Positions 1 through 11,584 of a stretch of DNA of 46,366 nucleotides are shown here, in pieces. Position 1 is the stretch's first letter, and every line of letters begins with the position of its first letter. The position numbers were made by a program, and so were the translations under genes. Origin of the DNA: Microbacterium paludicola (GTDB lineage Bacteria; Actinomycetota; Actinomycetes; Actinomycetales; Microbacteriaceae). The stretch covers positions 1 through 46,366 of the forward strand of contig NZ_JADGLL010000023.1 in the NCBI RefSeq assembly GCF_015235415.1, in the 5' to 3' direction. The notes below the pieces were generated by a model. The model searched no databases and was not told the origin of the DNA. It worked only from the letters and a program-made list of their open reading frames with translations.

Positions 1-115
1 CTCAAAAAGAGTCAGCCGACGAGGTTATTTGGCATTTGACAAGTGCACGCTGTTGAGTTCTCAAGGATCGGATGCTCCCAGCCCTGCGACTCCCGCCGCA
101 GCCCTCCGGGGCAAC
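1..115 (-). other. 5' leader of an rRNA operon (16S lies outside the window)
   Basis: Read on the minus strand, this stretch carries the actinobacterial rRNA leader signature: TTGAGAACTCAACAGCGTG (plus positions about 46-64) followed by an AT-richer tract ending in CTCTTTTTGAG. In actinobacterial rrn operons this TTGAGAACTC-type box lies in the leader, and also in the 16S-23S spacer, and takes part in antitermination and RNase III processing. A promoter directly upstream argues for leader rather than spacer. No 16S sequence is reached inside the window. Confidence 0.75.
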
Positions 116-149
116 TTCTCTATCTTACCGCTCGCTCATCCGCTGTCAA
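115..149 (-). promoter_or_regulatory. Strong sigma-A-type promoter of the rRNA operon
   Basis: On the minus strand a perfect TTGACA -35 (plus 144-149) is followed by 16 nt and a TAAGAT -10 (plus 122-127), which predicts a start near position 115 with transcription leaving the window leftwards. Together with the leader box 50 nt downstream this is best read as the main rrn promoter. It is the closest match to the sigma-A consensus seen in the window. Confidence 0.8.
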
Positions 150-352
150 ATCGACACGCCGTGGCGTCTCGCTGACTGCAAAGCTCGCAGCAAGCAACCT
201 CACCATTCAACAGATCAGAACCTGACTGCTTCCTGAGTGGGGTTGTTGTCGCCGACCTGGGGTGGGAGCCTTCCGGCTCAACCTCACCGCTTGGCGGCGA
301 CAAGGGAATACATTACGCAGATCCCGCACCACCGGCAAACCACCGCCCCTCC

Positions 353-369
353 CGGGCGTGTCGCGCCCG
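353..369 (-). terminator. Hairpin just downstream of tyrS, candidate terminator
   Basis: Arms CGGGCG and CGCCCG (6 bp) enclose a TGTCG loop, 15 nt beyond the tyrS stop and before the rrn promoter. There is no U-tract, as is common for GC-rich actinobacterial terminators. A near-copy with a TGTTG loop follows tsnR. The terminator role is inferred from position. The rest of 150-383 shows no convincing gene. Confidence 0.4.
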
Positions 370-383
370 CCGCCGGGCGGCGC

Positions 384-1679
384 TCAGGCGACGAACAGCC
401 CGGCCAGCGCCTTCTTTCCGCGGCGGAGCACGGACACTCCCCCGGGAAGCGTGCCGGCGACGGTCGCCTCGTCCGATCCGACCTTGTCGCCATCGAGCGT
501 CACGCCGCCCTGTGAGATCGCGCGCCGCGCCTCGGACGCCGAGGAGACGAGACCGGTCTCGACCAGCGCCTGCACCACCGGCGTGCCGGCGGCGACCGAC
601 GCGTGCGGCAGCTCGCGGAGCGCTGCGGCGAGCGTCTCGGCATCCAGAGATGCCAGGTCGCCCTTGCCGAACAGCGCCTCGGACGCATCGATCGCCGCGG
701 CCGTCGCCTCGGGCCCGTGCACCGTCGTGGTGACCTCGAGCGCGAGCCGCTTCTGCGCCGCGCGTCGGAAGGGCTCGGCGGCGACGAGTCGTTCGTACTC
801 CTCGATCTCGGCTCGGCCGAGGAACGTGAACACCTTCAGGCGCGCGATCACGTCGGCATCGTCGGTGTTGAGCCAGAACTGGTACATCGCGTAGGGGCTG
901 CACATCTCGGCGTCGAGCCAGATGGCGTTGCCCTCGCTCTTGCCGAACTTCGTGCCGTCGCTGTTGGTGATCAGCGGGGTGCCGATCGCGTGCGCGGACA
1001 CACCCTCGACGCGGTGGATCAGATCGACCCCGCTCGTGAGGTTCCCCCACTGATCGCTGCCACCGGTCTGCAGGAGGCAGCCGTACTGGCGGTAGAGCTC
1101 GAGGTAGTCGAGCCCCTGCAGGATCTGGTAGCTGAACTCCGTGTAGCTGATGCCCGCGTCGGAGTTGAGGCGGGCGCTGACCGCGTCCTTCTTCAGCATC
1201 GTGCCGACGCGGAAGTGCTTGCCGATCTCCCGCAGGAAGTCGATGGCGCTGAGCGGAGCCGTCCAGTCGAGGTTGTTGACGATCCGCGCGGCGTTGTCGC
1301 CCTCGAAGTCGAGGAACCGCTCCACCTGCGCGCGGAGCTTCATCACCCACTCGGCGACGGTCTCCGGAGTGTTGAGGGTCCGCTCCGCCGTGGGGCGCGG
1401 GTCGCCGATCAGGCCCGTCGACCCCCCGACGAGGCCGAGCGGCCGGTGGCCCGCGAGCTGCAGGCGGCGCATCGTGAGCAGCTGGACGAGGTTGCCCAGG
1501 TGCAGGCTCGGAGCCGTCGGGTCGAAGCCGCAGTAGTAGACGATCGGGGGCCCCGCGAGCAGTTCTCGGAGCGCATCCTGGTCGGTCGACACGTGGATCA
1601 GCCCGCGCCAGACGAGCTCGTCCCAGATGGTGTCGAACGTGGGGTCGATCGCCGGTGCGGCAACGGTCTCAGCGGTCAC
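384..1679 (-). CDS. tyrS: Tyrosyl-tRNA synthetase
   Basis: A class I aminoacyl-tRNA synthetase of 431 aa, normal for the bacterial TyrRS family; it charges tRNA-Tyr in the cytoplasm. The HIGH motif appears as HLGN (residues 60-63), the tyrosine-binding GGSDQWGN is at 206-213, and the KMSKS loop is KFGKS (244-248). The C-terminal 70 residues form the RNA-binding S4 domain. The start is GTG. A TAGGCT hexamer ends 7 nt before it, so the mRNA is probably leaderless and no Shine-Dalgarno is expected. It is monocistronic, lying between the rRNA promoter and a membrane-protein gene. Confidence 0.97.
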   Translation of the reverse strand: MTAETVAAPAIDPTFDTIWDELVWRGLIHVSTDQDALRELLAGPPIVYYCGFDPTAPSLHLGNLVQLLTMRRLQLAGHRPLGLVGGSTGLIGDPRPTAERTLNTPETVAEWVMKLRAQVERFLDFEGDNAARIVNNLDWTAPLSAIDFLREIGKHFRVGTMLKKDAVSARLNSDAGISYTEFSYQILQGLDYLELYRQYGCLLQTGGSDQWGNLTSGVDLIHRVEGVSAHAIGTPLITNSDGTKFGKSEGNAIWLDAEMCSPYAMYQFWLNTDDADVIARLKVFTFLGRAEIEEYERLVAAEPFRRAAQKRLALEVTTTVHGPEATAAAIDASEALFGKGDLASLDAETLAAALRELPHASVAAGTPVVQALVETGLVSSASEARRAISQGGVTLDGDKVGSDEATVAGTLPGGVSVLRRGKKALAGLFVA

Positions 1680-1686
1680 GTGATCT

Positions 1687-1692
1687 AGCCTA
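1687..1692 (-). promoter_or_regulatory. -10 element of tyrS (leaderless)
   Basis: TAGGCT on the minus strand, separated from the tyrS GTG by 7 nt, so the predicted first transcribed base is at or next to the start codon. Confidence 0.5.
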
Positions 1693-1714
1693 TGGCGTCA
1701 CGGGGCGGCCGATG

Positions 1715-2482
1715 TCAGGACCGCAGCCCCCACCAGACGAGGAACGCGGCCGACAGTGCCTGCACCCAGCTCACCATGCTTCCCACGAGGAAGTACTCGG
1801 CGCGGTCGCCGCCGTCGCCGTCGCGGGAGATCTCGGGGAAGCGCACGATCCCCTTGGCGGCGATGAACGCCGCGAGCAGCGGGTAGGCGGCGGCGAGCGT
1901 CAGCCCGAACACGATCGCGCGCTCGAGGGGGCCGATCAGGCGCCCGCCCTTCATCACCTGACCGGGCCCGAGCTTGGGCATCACGGTCGGGCCCTCCGGC
2001 CCCACGACCGTCTGGGTCTCCCCCGGCTCGGCATCCGGGGCGATGTTCTCTCGCTCCAGCGCCGCGCGCACGACGACGTTCGCAGCTTCGAGCAGGTACG
2101 ACAGCGTGCCGAGCATCAGGATGACGGCGGGAAGCGACAGGACTCCGAGCGGAGAGTCGATCTCGACCCGCCCGAACGCGCCGACGCCGTAGCCGGCCGG
2201 GACCACCACGACCGCCAGGGCGCTCAGCGCCCCGAGCCCCGCGGCCGGCCAGATCGAGGCGGGCGAGCTGCCGCGATCGGGCATCAGCCAGAGCCACAGC
2301 GCGGCGGCGCCGAGGCCGGCGACCGCGGCGAGCGGCGCGCCGGCGAGCAGCCCGATCGCCAGGATTGCGGCGCCCACCACCCCGAACGCGGCGAGGCGGA
2401 TGCCGCGCTCGGCACGGCGGAACACCGAGCGCACGAGCGCGGCCCCGCCCACGGCGAGCAGCATCAGCCCCGCGACGATCAT
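1715..2482 (-). CDS. Integral membrane protein of unknown function
   Basis: A 255-aa protein with about six to seven hydrophobic segments: near residues 1-18, 27-45, 47-65, around 80-97 and 105-125, and two near the C-terminus. The best conserved-looking stretch is C-terminal: a GRLIGPLERAIVF motif, then AAKGIVRFPEI and AEYFLVGSMVSW. I associate this with the tail of DUF3307-type membrane proteins, but that is from memory. The ATG at the right end has a GGAGG ribosome site 6 nt upstream; the longer open frame would run into argH. No function is known. It lies downstream of argH with an 86-nt gap holding a weak damage-promoter-like motif. Confidence 0.8.
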   Translation of the reverse strand: MIVAGLMLLAVGGAALVRSVFRRAERGIRLAAFGVVGAAILAIGLLAGAPLAAVAGLGAAALWLWLMPDRGSSPASIWPAAGLGALSALAVVVVPAGYGVGAFGRVEIDSPLGVLSLPAVILMLGTLSYLLEAANVVVRAALERENIAPDAEPGETQTVVGPEGPTVMPKLGPGQVMKGGRLIGPLERAIVFGLTLAAAYPLLAAFIAAKGIVRFPEISRDGDGGDRAEYFLVGSMVSWVQALSAAFLVWWGLRS

Positions 2483-2517
2483 GCGCGGCCTCCGCTGCTC
2501 ATCCGCTCCATGGGTCC

Positions 2518-2539
2518 ATCCTGCCGAGGGCCGCCGACA
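2518..2539 (-). promoter_or_regulatory. Degenerate PafBC-type promoter-like motif
   Basis: The minus strand reads TGTCGGCG, 8 nt, then CAGGAT. Compared with the RecA-independent damage promoter TGTCRGTG-N8-TANNNT there is one mismatch in the first block and one in the -10. It sits 35 nt before the membrane-protein start. Much weaker than the recA and ftsK sites. Confidence 0.2.
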
Positions 2540-2568
2540 TCCCGGCGGCGACCCGCGGGCGGTGCGGG

Positions 2569-5145
<2,577 letters not shown>

Positions 5146-5167
<22 letters not shown>

Positions 5168-6069
5168 ACCAGCAGGGCCTTCTGCGCGTGCAGCCGGTTC
5201 TCGGCCTCGTCCCAGATCACGCTCTGCGGGCCGTCGATGACCTCCGCGTCGACCTCGTATCCGCGATCGGCGGGAAGGCAGTGGATGAAGATCGCCTCGG
5301 AGTCGGCGACCGACATCGTCTCCTGCGTCACCTTGTAGGCACCGAGGTCGCGAAGGCGAGCGAGCTTCTCCTCCTCCTTGCCCATCGACACCCAGGTGTC
5401 GGTGACGACCACATCGGCGCCGGCGGCGGCCTCGAGCGGGTCGGTGAGCAGCGTCACCGATCCGCCCGTCTCAGCCGCGATCCGGTCGGCGTCCGCGATC
5501 ACGTCCTCGCGCGGCGCGTAGTCCTCGGGCGACGCGACGCGCACGTGCATGCCCGCGGTGACGCCGGCGAGAACGTACGAGTGCGCCATGTTGCTGCGGC
5601 CGTCGCCGAAGAACGACAGCGTCAGCCCGGCGAGGTCGCCCTTGTGCTCGCGGATCGTCAGCAGGTCGGCGAGCAGCTGGCACGGGTGGAAGTCGTCGCT
5701 CAGCGCGTTGACGACGGGCACCACGGTGTCCCGCGCCATCTCCTCGAGGCCCGCCTGCGCGTAGGTGCGCCACACGATCGCCGCCACCTGGCGCTCGAGC
5801 ACGCGCGCCGTGTCGGCGGGGGTCTCCTTGCCGCCGAGCTGGCTGTTCGCCGTCGAGATGATCAGCGGCGAGCCGCCGAGGTCGGCGATGCCGACGGCGA
5901 AGGAGACGCGCGTGCGGGTCGACGACTTGTCGAAGATCACCGCGACGGTCTGCGGACCGGCGAGGCTCTTGTCGGCCCAGCGGTCCTTCTTCAGCTCTGC
6001 GGCGAGATCCAGGATCTCCGCCTGCTCGGCGGGCGTGATGTCGTCGTCGCGCAGGAAGTGGCGGGTCAT
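5146..6069 (-). CDS. argF: Ornithine carbamoyltransferase
   Basis: Converts ornithine and carbamoyl phosphate to citrulline. The protein is 307 aa, the normal catalytic-chain length. It carries the carbamoyl-phosphate motif STRTR (50-54), FHPCQ (127-131), the ornithine-binding SMG (228-230) and HCLP (263-266), which together separate it from aspartate carbamoyltransferase. The ATG overlaps the argD stop codon in an ATGA, so the two are translationally coupled. It is the last of the tightly packed argCJBDF genes. Confidence 0.96.
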
Positions 6070-7310
6070 GCGGGGATCCCCTCGGTTGTGGGAGCGGCGT
6101 GGCGGGAGGCGACCTCGTCGAGCGCGACCGCGAAGGTGGACGTGAATTCCGCGACCTCGTCGTCGCCGATCGTGTAGGCCGGCGCGATGCGGATCGCGTC
6201 GTCCGTGGGCGCGTTGACGATGAGCCCGCGCGCGTGCGCCGCGGCGCGGACCTCGGCCGCGACCGGCTTGGTCAGCGCGATGCCGATCAGCAGGCCCGCG
6301 CCGCGCGTGCCCGCGACGAGGGGCATCCGCTCGACGGCCTCACGCAGCTGCGCGCCGCGCTCGGCGACGTTCGCGAGCAGATCCCGATCCTGGATCTCCT
6401 GGATCACCGCGTTCGCGACGGCGCTCGCGAGCGGATTGCCGCCGAACGTCGAGTTGTGGGTGCCGGGGTAGAACAGGTCGCTCGCGTCGCCGAAGGTGAC
6501 GAGGGCGCCCAGCGGGAAGCCCGCGGCGATCCCCTTCGCGAGCGTGATCGCGTCCGGGACGATCCCCTCGGCCTGGAAGGCGAACCAGCGGCCCGTGCGA
6601 CCCATGCCCGTCTGCACCTCGTCGAGGATGAGCAGGGCGCCGTGGGCGGTCGTGAGCTCGCGGGCGCGGCGGAGATATCCCTCCGGAAGCGGCAGCACCC
6701 CCGCCTCGCCCTGGATCGGCTCGACGACCAGCGCCGAGATCCGCTCTCCGCCGGCGAACAGCTCCTCCAGCGCCTCGAGCGTGGGGGCGATGTGCGTCAC
6801 GCCCGGCAGCAGCGGGCGGAACGGATCCTGGTAGGCGGCCTTCGGGGTGAGCGCGAGCGCACCGGTCGAGCGGCCGTGGAACGCGCCCTCGAGGCTGACG
6901 ATCAGGCCCTCGGCCCATCCCTGCTTCCGAGCGTGAAGGCGAGCGAGCTTGATCGCGGTCTCGTTCGCCTCGGTGCCCGAGTTCGCGAGGAACACGCGGC
7001 CCCGCTCCCCCGTGCCGGCGAGCTCCTTGAGGCGCGCGGCGAGCTCGAGCTGCTGCGGCGTCGCGAAGTAGTTCGACACGTGCGACAGCGTCGCCGCCTG
7101 GCGCGCCACCGTCTCGGCGAACACCGGGTGCGCGTGCCCGAGCGCGTTCACCGCGATGCCGCCGAGGAAGTCGAGGTACCGCGTGCCCTCGGCGTCCCAC
7201 ACGTGCGATCCCTCGCCGCGGGTGAGCAGCGCGAGGCGCCCCCCGAGGCTCATGAGGTCGCGAGCCGCGAGATCCTGCCAGCTCTGCTGATCCTGCGTCG
7301 TTCCGGTCAC
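6066..7310 (-). CDS. argD: Acetylornithine aminotransferase
   Basis: A class III pyridoxal-phosphate aminotransferase of 414 aa, converting N-acetylglutamate semialdehyde to N-acetylornithine. Visible landmarks are NSGTEANETAIKLAR (about 110-124), LILDEVQTGMGRTG (227-240) with the cofactor-binding aspartate, and the Schiff-base lysine in TLAKG (K259). The GTG start is preceded by GAGGGAG at a good ribosome-site distance. 37 nt separate it from argB. Its arg-operon context favours argD over other ornithine-type aminotransferases. Confidence 0.94.
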   Translation of the reverse strand: MTGTTQDQQSWQDLAARDLMSLGGRLALLTRGEGSHVWDAEGTRYLDFLGGIAVNALGHAHPVFAETVARQAATLSHVSNYFATPQQLELAARLKELAGTGERGRVFLANSGTEANETAIKLARLHARKQGWAEGLIVSLEGAFHGRSTGALALTPKAAYQDPFRPLLPGVTHIAPTLEALEELFAGGERISALVVEPIQGEAGVLPLPEGYLRRARELTTAHGALLILDEVQTGMGRTGRWFAFQAEGIVPDAITLAKGIAAGFPLGALVTFGDASDLFYPGTHNSTFGGNPLASAVANAVIQEIQDRDLLANVAERGAQLREAVERMPLVAGTRGAGLLIGIALTKPVAAEVRAAAHARGLIVNAPTDDAIRIAPAYTIGDDEVAEFTSTFAVALDEVASRHAAPTTEGIPA

Positions 7311-7347
7311 TTCGCTCCCTCGATCGCCGTCGTCGCCTCGTGGCCCG

Positions 7348-8271
7348 TCATGATGCGGTCACCTGCGTCCCGATCCCCTTGCTCGTGAAGAGCTCCACGA
7401 GCACCGAATGCTGCACGCGGCCGTCGATGATCGCCGCCGCGCCGACGCCGCCCTCGACGGCGTCGAGGCAGGCCTGCATCTTGGGGATCATCCCCGACTC
7501 CAGGCGCGGCATCATCTCGCGCAGCTCGTCGGCCGTGAGGTGCGAGACGAGCGAGTCGCGGTTCGGCCAGTCGGCGTACAGCCCGGCGACGTCCGTCAGC
7601 ACCACGAGCTTGCGCGCCTTCAGCGCGATCGCGAGCGCCGCGGCCGCGGCATCGGCGTTCACGTTGAGCGACTGGCCGGGGTGGTCGAGGTCGGGCGCGA
7701 TGCTCGAGACGACGGGGATGCGCCCGGCGTCGAGGTGATCGAGCACGGCGGACGGATCGACCTTCACGACGTCGCCGACGCGGCCCAGGCTCTCCTCGAC
7801 GCCGTCGATCACGACGCCGCGCTTGCGCCCGCCGAACAGCCCGGCGTCCTCGCCGCTGAGGCCCGTCGCGAGCGGGCCGTGCGAGTTGATCTTCGCCACG
7901 AGCTGCGGGTTGATGTGGCCCGTCAGGACCATCCGGACCACGCTGATGGCCTCGGTGCTCGTGACGCGGTAGCCGCCCTTGAACTCGCTCGGGATGGCGA
8001 GGCGGTCGAGCATGCTCGAGATCTGCGGTCCGCCGCCGTGGACGACGACCGGCCGGACGCCCACGTACCGCAGGTACGCGATGTCCTGGGCGAACGCATC
8101 CTGCAGCTCCTCGCTGATCATCGCGTTGCCGCCGTACTTCACCACCACGATCTGGTCGCGGTAGCGCTTCACCCACGGCAGCGACTCGATGAGCGTGCCC
8201 GCCTTGGCGGCGGCCTCCTCGGGACTCGTGTCCTGCAGGTCGACGGCCGGGATGTCCTGGTGGCTGCTCAT
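7348..8271 (-). CDS. argB: Acetylglutamate kinase
   Basis: Phosphorylates N-acetylglutamate, the second arginine-pathway step and the usual target of feedback by arginine. The protein is 307 aa with the amino-acid-kinase fold motifs KYGGNAM (45-51) and HGGGPQI (78-84), a central [10 protein letters not shown] block and [13 protein letters not shown] near residue 200. The start is the ATG that overlaps the argJ stop as ATGA; the longer open frame upstream reads argJ out of frame. The N-terminal extension before the kinase core, about 40 residues, is typical of arginine-sensitive hexameric forms. Confidence 0.95.
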   Translation of the reverse strand: MSSHQDIPAVDLQDTSPEEAAAKAGTLIESLPWVKRYRDQIVVVKYGGNAMISEELQDAFAQDIAYLRYVGVRPVVVHGGGPQISSMLDRLAIPSEFKGGYRVTSTEAISVVRMVLTGHINPQLVAKINSHGPLATGLSGEDAGLFGGRKRGVVIDGVEESLGRVGDVVKVDPSAVLDHLDAGRIPVVSSIAPDLDHPGQSLNVNADAAAAALAIALKARKLVVLTDVAGLYADWPNRDSLVSHLTADELREMMPRLESGMIPKMQACLDAVEGGVGAAAIIDGRVQHSVLVELFTSKGIGTQVTAS

Positions 8272-9425
8272 GAGGAATAGGCGCTGTTCTCGTGCACGTA
8301 ATCGTGGGTCAGGTCGTTGGTCAGGATCGTCGCCGTCGCGTCGCCCGCGCGCAGATCGATCAGGACGTGCGTCGCGCGCGGAGTCAGGTCGATCTCCTCG
8401 CGCGGCCGGTCGGGGCCGCCCTTGGTGCACACGCGCACGCCGTTCATCGACACGTCGACGTCGTACGGGTCGAACTCGGCCTCGGTCGTGCCGATCGCCG
8501 CGAGCACGCGTCCCCAGTTCGGGTCGCTTCCGAAGATCGCCGCCTTGAAGAGGTTGTTGCGGGCGACCGAGCGGCCCACCTCGACCGCGTCGTCCTCGCT
8601 CGCCGCGCCGACGACCTCGATCGTGATGGCGTGGCTGGCGCCCTCCGCGTCATCCTGCAGCTTGGCGGCGAGCTCGTTGCAGACCTCGATCAGCGCGGTG
8701 CGGAACGCGTCCTCATCCGGCTCGATGCCGCTTGCGCCGCTGGCGAGCAGGGTGACCTGGTCGTTCGTCGACATGCAGCCGTCCGAGTCCAGACGGTCGA
8801 AGGTCACGCGCGTCGCGGCCCGCAGATGCGCGTCGAGCCGGCCCGCGTCGAGCACGGCGTCCGTGGTGATGACGACGAGCATCGTCGCCAGGCCCGGAGC
8901 GAGCATGCCCGCGCCCTTCGCCATGCCGCCGAGCGTCCAGCCGTCCGCCTGGCGCACGGCCGTCTTGGCGACGGTGTCGGTCGTCATGATGGCCGCCGCC
9001 GCGTCCTCGCCGCCCTCGGCACTCAGGCCTGCCACACCCTTCTCGGTGCCGTCCAGCACCTTCGCGCGGAACACCTCGTCGCCGAAGCCGATGAGGCCCG
9101 TCGAGCACACGAGCACGTCACCCGCGCTGATGCCGAGCAGCTCGGCCGCCTTCTCGGCGGTCTGGTGCGTGGTCTGGAAGCCGAAGTCGCCGGTGAAGCA
9201 GTTCGCGCCGCCCGAGTTGAGGACGATCGCCTCGACGACGCCGTCCGCGATCGCCTGCTGCGACCACAGGATCGGGTTCGCCTTCGCACGGTTGCTCGTG
9301 AACACCGCGGCGGCCGCCTTGAGGGGACCGCGGTTCACGACGACGGCGACGTCCTTCGCGCCGGTCGACTTGAGTCCCGCGGCGACACCGGCCGCCTCGA
9401 AGCCCTTGGCTGCGGTCACACTCAC
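8268..9425 (-). CDS. argJ: Bifunctional glutamate N-acetyltransferase / ornithine acetyltransferase
   Basis: Recycles the acetyl group between acetylornithine and glutamate. The 385-aa precursor self-cleaves before a threonine, here A180-T181 in the sequence [10 protein letters not shown], giving alpha and beta chains; K170 and the GGANCFTG block are also present. The start is a GTG overlapping the argC stop as GTGA, with CGGAG 7 nt upstream; a second GTG lies two codons later. Whether it also acts as an N-acetylglutamate synthase from acetyl-CoA cannot be read from the sequence. No argA-type synthase is seen here. Confidence 0.95.
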   Translation of the reverse strand: MSVTAAKGFEAAGVAAGLKSTGAKDVAVVVNRGPLKAAAAVFTSNRAKANPILWSQQAIADGVVEAIVLNSGGANCFTGDFGFQTTHQTAEKAAELLGISAGDVLVCSTGLIGFGDEVFRAKVLDGTEKGVAGLSAEGGEDAAAAIMTTDTVAKTAVRQADGWTLGGMAKGAGMLAPGLATMLVVITTDAVLDAGRLDAHLRAATRVTFDRLDSDGCMSTNDQVTLLASGASGIEPDEDAFRTALIEVCNELAAKLQDDAEGASHAITIEVVGAASEDDAVEVGRSVARNNLFKAAIFGSDPNWGRVLAAIGTTEAEFDPYDVDVSMNGVRVCTKGGPDRPREEIDLTPRATHVLIDLRAGDATATILTNDLTHDYVHENSAYSS

Positions 9426-10468
9426 GGGGCAACTCCGTTCACGCTGAGCGCGCGACCCTCGGGGAGGCCGAGCGCGATGTTCATCGACTGGATCGCGGCG
9501 CCGGCCGTGCCCTTCGTCAGGTTGTCCAGGGCGGTCACGACGACCACGCGTCCCGCGGCCCGATCGACGGCGAGGCCCATGAGCGCCGTGTTCGCGCCGA
9601 TCACGTCGGCCGTGCGCGGCATCTGCCCCTCGGGAAGCAGCTGCACGAAGGTCTCGTCGCCGTACGCGTCCTCCCACGCTGCCCGGATCTGCGCGTCGGT
9701 GACGTCGCCGACGATCCGCGCGGTGCTGGTCGCGAGGATGCCGCGCGCCATGGGGACGAGCACCGGCGTGAAGGAGAGCCGGATGTCGCCGGTCGCCCCC
9801 GCGGCGCGCAGCGCCTGGCTGATCTCGGGGATGTGGCGGTGCGATCCGCCCACCGCGTAGGGGTTCGCGGATCCGAGGATCTCGCTGGCCAGCAGGTTCG
9901 GCTTCAGGCTCTTGCCCGCGCCCGAGGGTCCGACCGCCAGCACGCTGACGATGTCGGACGGGTCGATCACGCCGGCCGCGACGCCCGGTGCGAGGCTGAG
10001 GCTCACCGTCGACGCGTTGCACCCGGGGGCCGCGATGCGATCGGCGCCGACGAGGAGGTCGCGCTGCTTCTTCGCGCCGACCGGCAGCTCGGGCACTCCG
10101 TACGACCACGCCTCGTGGAAGTCGCCGCCGTAGAACGCGTCCCAGTCGTCCTTGCCGGTGAGCCGGTGATCGGCCCCGCAGTCGATGACGAGCTTCACGT
10201 CCGTGAGGGCATCGGTGTACTGGCCGGACTGCCCGTGCGGCAGCGCGAGGAACACGATGTCGTGGCCGGAGAGGATCTCCGGCGTCGTCTCCTGCAGGGT
10301 CAGATGCGCGAGCGAGCGCAGGTGCGGCTGGTGCGCGATGAGGGGCTGACCGGCGTTCGAGTGCGCCGTGACGGTGCGGATCTCGACGTCGGGATGGTCG
10401 GCGAGCAGCCGCAGCAACTCGCCTCCTGCATAGCCAGATGCGCCGGAGACGGCGACCGAATAGGTCAT
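9422..10468 (-). CDS. argC: N-acetyl-gamma-glutamyl-phosphate reductase
   Basis: NADPH-dependent reduction of N-acetylglutamyl phosphate, the first gene of the arg operon. The 348-aa protein has the nucleotide-binding GASGYAGGE (9-17), the active-site cysteine C150 in APGCNAST, and [10 protein letters not shown] in the dimerisation domain. The ATG start is set by a TAAGGT -10 ending 7 nt upstream, giving a leaderless mRNA for argCJBDF. No ArgR gene lies nearby and I could not identify a convincing ARG box. Confidence 0.96.
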   Translation of the reverse strand: MTYSVAVSGASGYAGGELLRLLADHPDVEIRTVTAHSNAGQPLIAHQPHLRSLAHLTLQETTPEILSGHDIVFLALPHGQSGQYTDALTDVKLVIDCGADHRLTGKDDWDAFYGGDFHEAWSYGVPELPVGAKKQRDLLVGADRIAAPGCNASTVSLSLAPGVAAGVIDPSDIVSVLAVGPSGAGKSLKPNLLASEILGSANPYAVGGSHRHIPEISQALRAAGATGDIRLSFTPVLVPMARGILATSTARIVGDVTDAQIRAAWEDAYGDETFVQLLPEGQMPRTADVIGANTALMGLAVDRAAGRVVVVTALDNLTKGTAGAAIQSMNIALGLPEGRALSVNGVAP

Positions 10469-10475
10469 GGCTTCC

Positions 10476-10481
10476 ACCTTA
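10476..10481 (-). promoter_or_regulatory. -10 element of the argCJBDF operon
   Basis: TAAGGT on the minus strand, 7 nt before the argC ATG. The remaining divergent spacer up to 10700 (about 220 nt) is GC-rich and shows no further gene. Confidence 0.5.
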
Positions 10482-10688
10482 ATTGTCCGTGAGCGGGGGC
10501 CGGAGACGGCGACACCGCTCGGCCCGGATGGGCCCGCTCGATCGCGCTCAGGCGCGAGAGCTTCGCGGCGTCGCCGAGATTCGGCGGCCACGCGGACGTC
10601 GGCGCGCGACGACGCCACCCGGGATCGGGTGGAGGGTCGTCTGGCCGGTCGGCATGCGGCGAGCGTAGCAGAAGCGGCGGGGCCGACG

Positions 10689-10694
10689 TACGGT
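10689..10694 (+). promoter_or_regulatory. -10 element of pcm (leaderless)
   Basis: TACGGT on the plus strand, 6 nt before the pcm ATG, so transcription should begin at the start codon. Confidence 0.45.
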
Positions 10695-10700
10695 GGGGCG

Positions 10701-11354
10701 ATGGCCGCTTCGTCCGGTTCGGATCGGGTCGCCGAGCGCGAGGTGATGCTCGAGTGGCATATCCGCGCGCGCGGGATCCGCGATGCGCGCGTGCTCGACG
10801 CGATGCGCGCCGTGCCGCGCGAGCAGTTTCTGCCTGCGACGGTGGCGGCCGACGCGTACGCCGACTCGCCGCTGCCGATCGGGCACGGCCAGACGATCTC
10901 GCAGCCGTACATCGTGGCGCTCACCGCCGAGGCCGGGCGGCTCCAGCCCGGGGACCGGGTGCTCGACGTCGGAACCGGATCCGGCTATGCCGCCGCCGTG
11001 TACGCGGCGATGGGCGCGGAGGTCTGGTCGATCGAGTTCGTCCCCGAGCTCGCCGAGCAGGCGCGCCAGGCGCTGCGCGACATCCCGGCGGTGCACGTCG
11101 TGACGGGCGACGGGACGCTCGGCCTGCCCGAGCACGCCCCGTTCGACGCGATCCTGGCCGCGGCCGCGGGTCCGGACATCCCGGCCCCGTGGATCGACCA
11201 GCTCGCCGACGGCGGCCGCATCGTGATGCCGCTGGAGCGCCACGCCGGATGGCAGCAGCTCGTGCGCGTCACGCGCCACGGCGACGACACGGCGCTCGAC
11301 GACCTCGGCGCTGTGCGCTTCGTCCCGCTCCGCGGCGAGCACGGCCTGCGCTGA
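10701..11354 (+). CDS. pcm: Protein-L-isoaspartate O-methyltransferase-like protein
   Basis: A 217-aa class I SAM methyltransferase that repairs isoaspartyl residues in aged proteins. The PCMT signature [10 protein letters not shown] (64-73) and SAM motif [11 protein letters not shown] (87-96) are intact, followed by [10 protein letters not shown]. The ATG of MAASSG was chosen because a TANNNT -10 lies 6 nt upstream; an upstream extension is Arg-rich and implausible. It diverges from argC. A palindrome of the GAGACTGC family lies 59 nt after the stop. Confidence 0.88.
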   Translation: MAASSGSDRVAEREVMLEWHIRARGIRDARVLDAMRAVPREQFLPATVAADAYADSPLPIGHGQTISQPYIVALTAEAGRLQPGDRVLDVGTGSGYAAAVYAAMGAEVWSIEFVPELAEQARQALRDIPAVHVVTGDGTLGLPEHAPFDAILAAAAGPDIPAPWIDQLADGGRIVMPLERHAGWQQLVRVTRHGDDTALDDLGAVRFVPLRGEHGLR

Positions 11355-11411
11355 GGCGCGGGTGGTCGCGGGCGCGGTGGCGGCACCGCACGGTTGAGCC
11401 TGCGTTCGGCG

Positions 11412-11444
11412 CGTGAGACTGCCGCGGGCACGCGCAGTCTCACG
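11412..11444. repeat. GAGACTGC-core palindrome, copy 1
   Basis: A perfect 11-bp inverted repeat, CGTGAGACTGC and GCAGTCTCACG, with an 11-nt loop, in the spacer between pcm and the AbiEi-like gene. Copy 2 after that gene has the same core, the same loop length and a shared CAC in the loop. It may terminate pcm or be a member of a dispersed palindromic family. The rest of 11355-11584 holds nothing recognisable. Confidence 0.8.
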
Positions 11445-11584
11445 GCCGGACTGCGCTCTCGGCGGCCGCGCGCTCTCTCACCCGACGCCCGGCCGCTCGT
11501 CCACAGGCCGGGCGGGCATCCCGACTTCACTCCGCGGGCGCCGTGACGGCCGCACGGGGTGCCGGATCCGGCAAGCGTGTCGGC

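Noticed and set aside
31..42. TTGACA-like sequence on the plus strand at the left edge (TTTGACAAGTGC)
   Set aside because: It is part of the rRNA leader on the other strand and no matching -10 with a gene follows on the plus strand.
9422..10924. A 500-codon reading of argC with a long N-terminal extension
   Set aside because: The extension reads through the divergent spacer and the pcm gene; the family start [12 protein letters not shown] has its own -10 signal.
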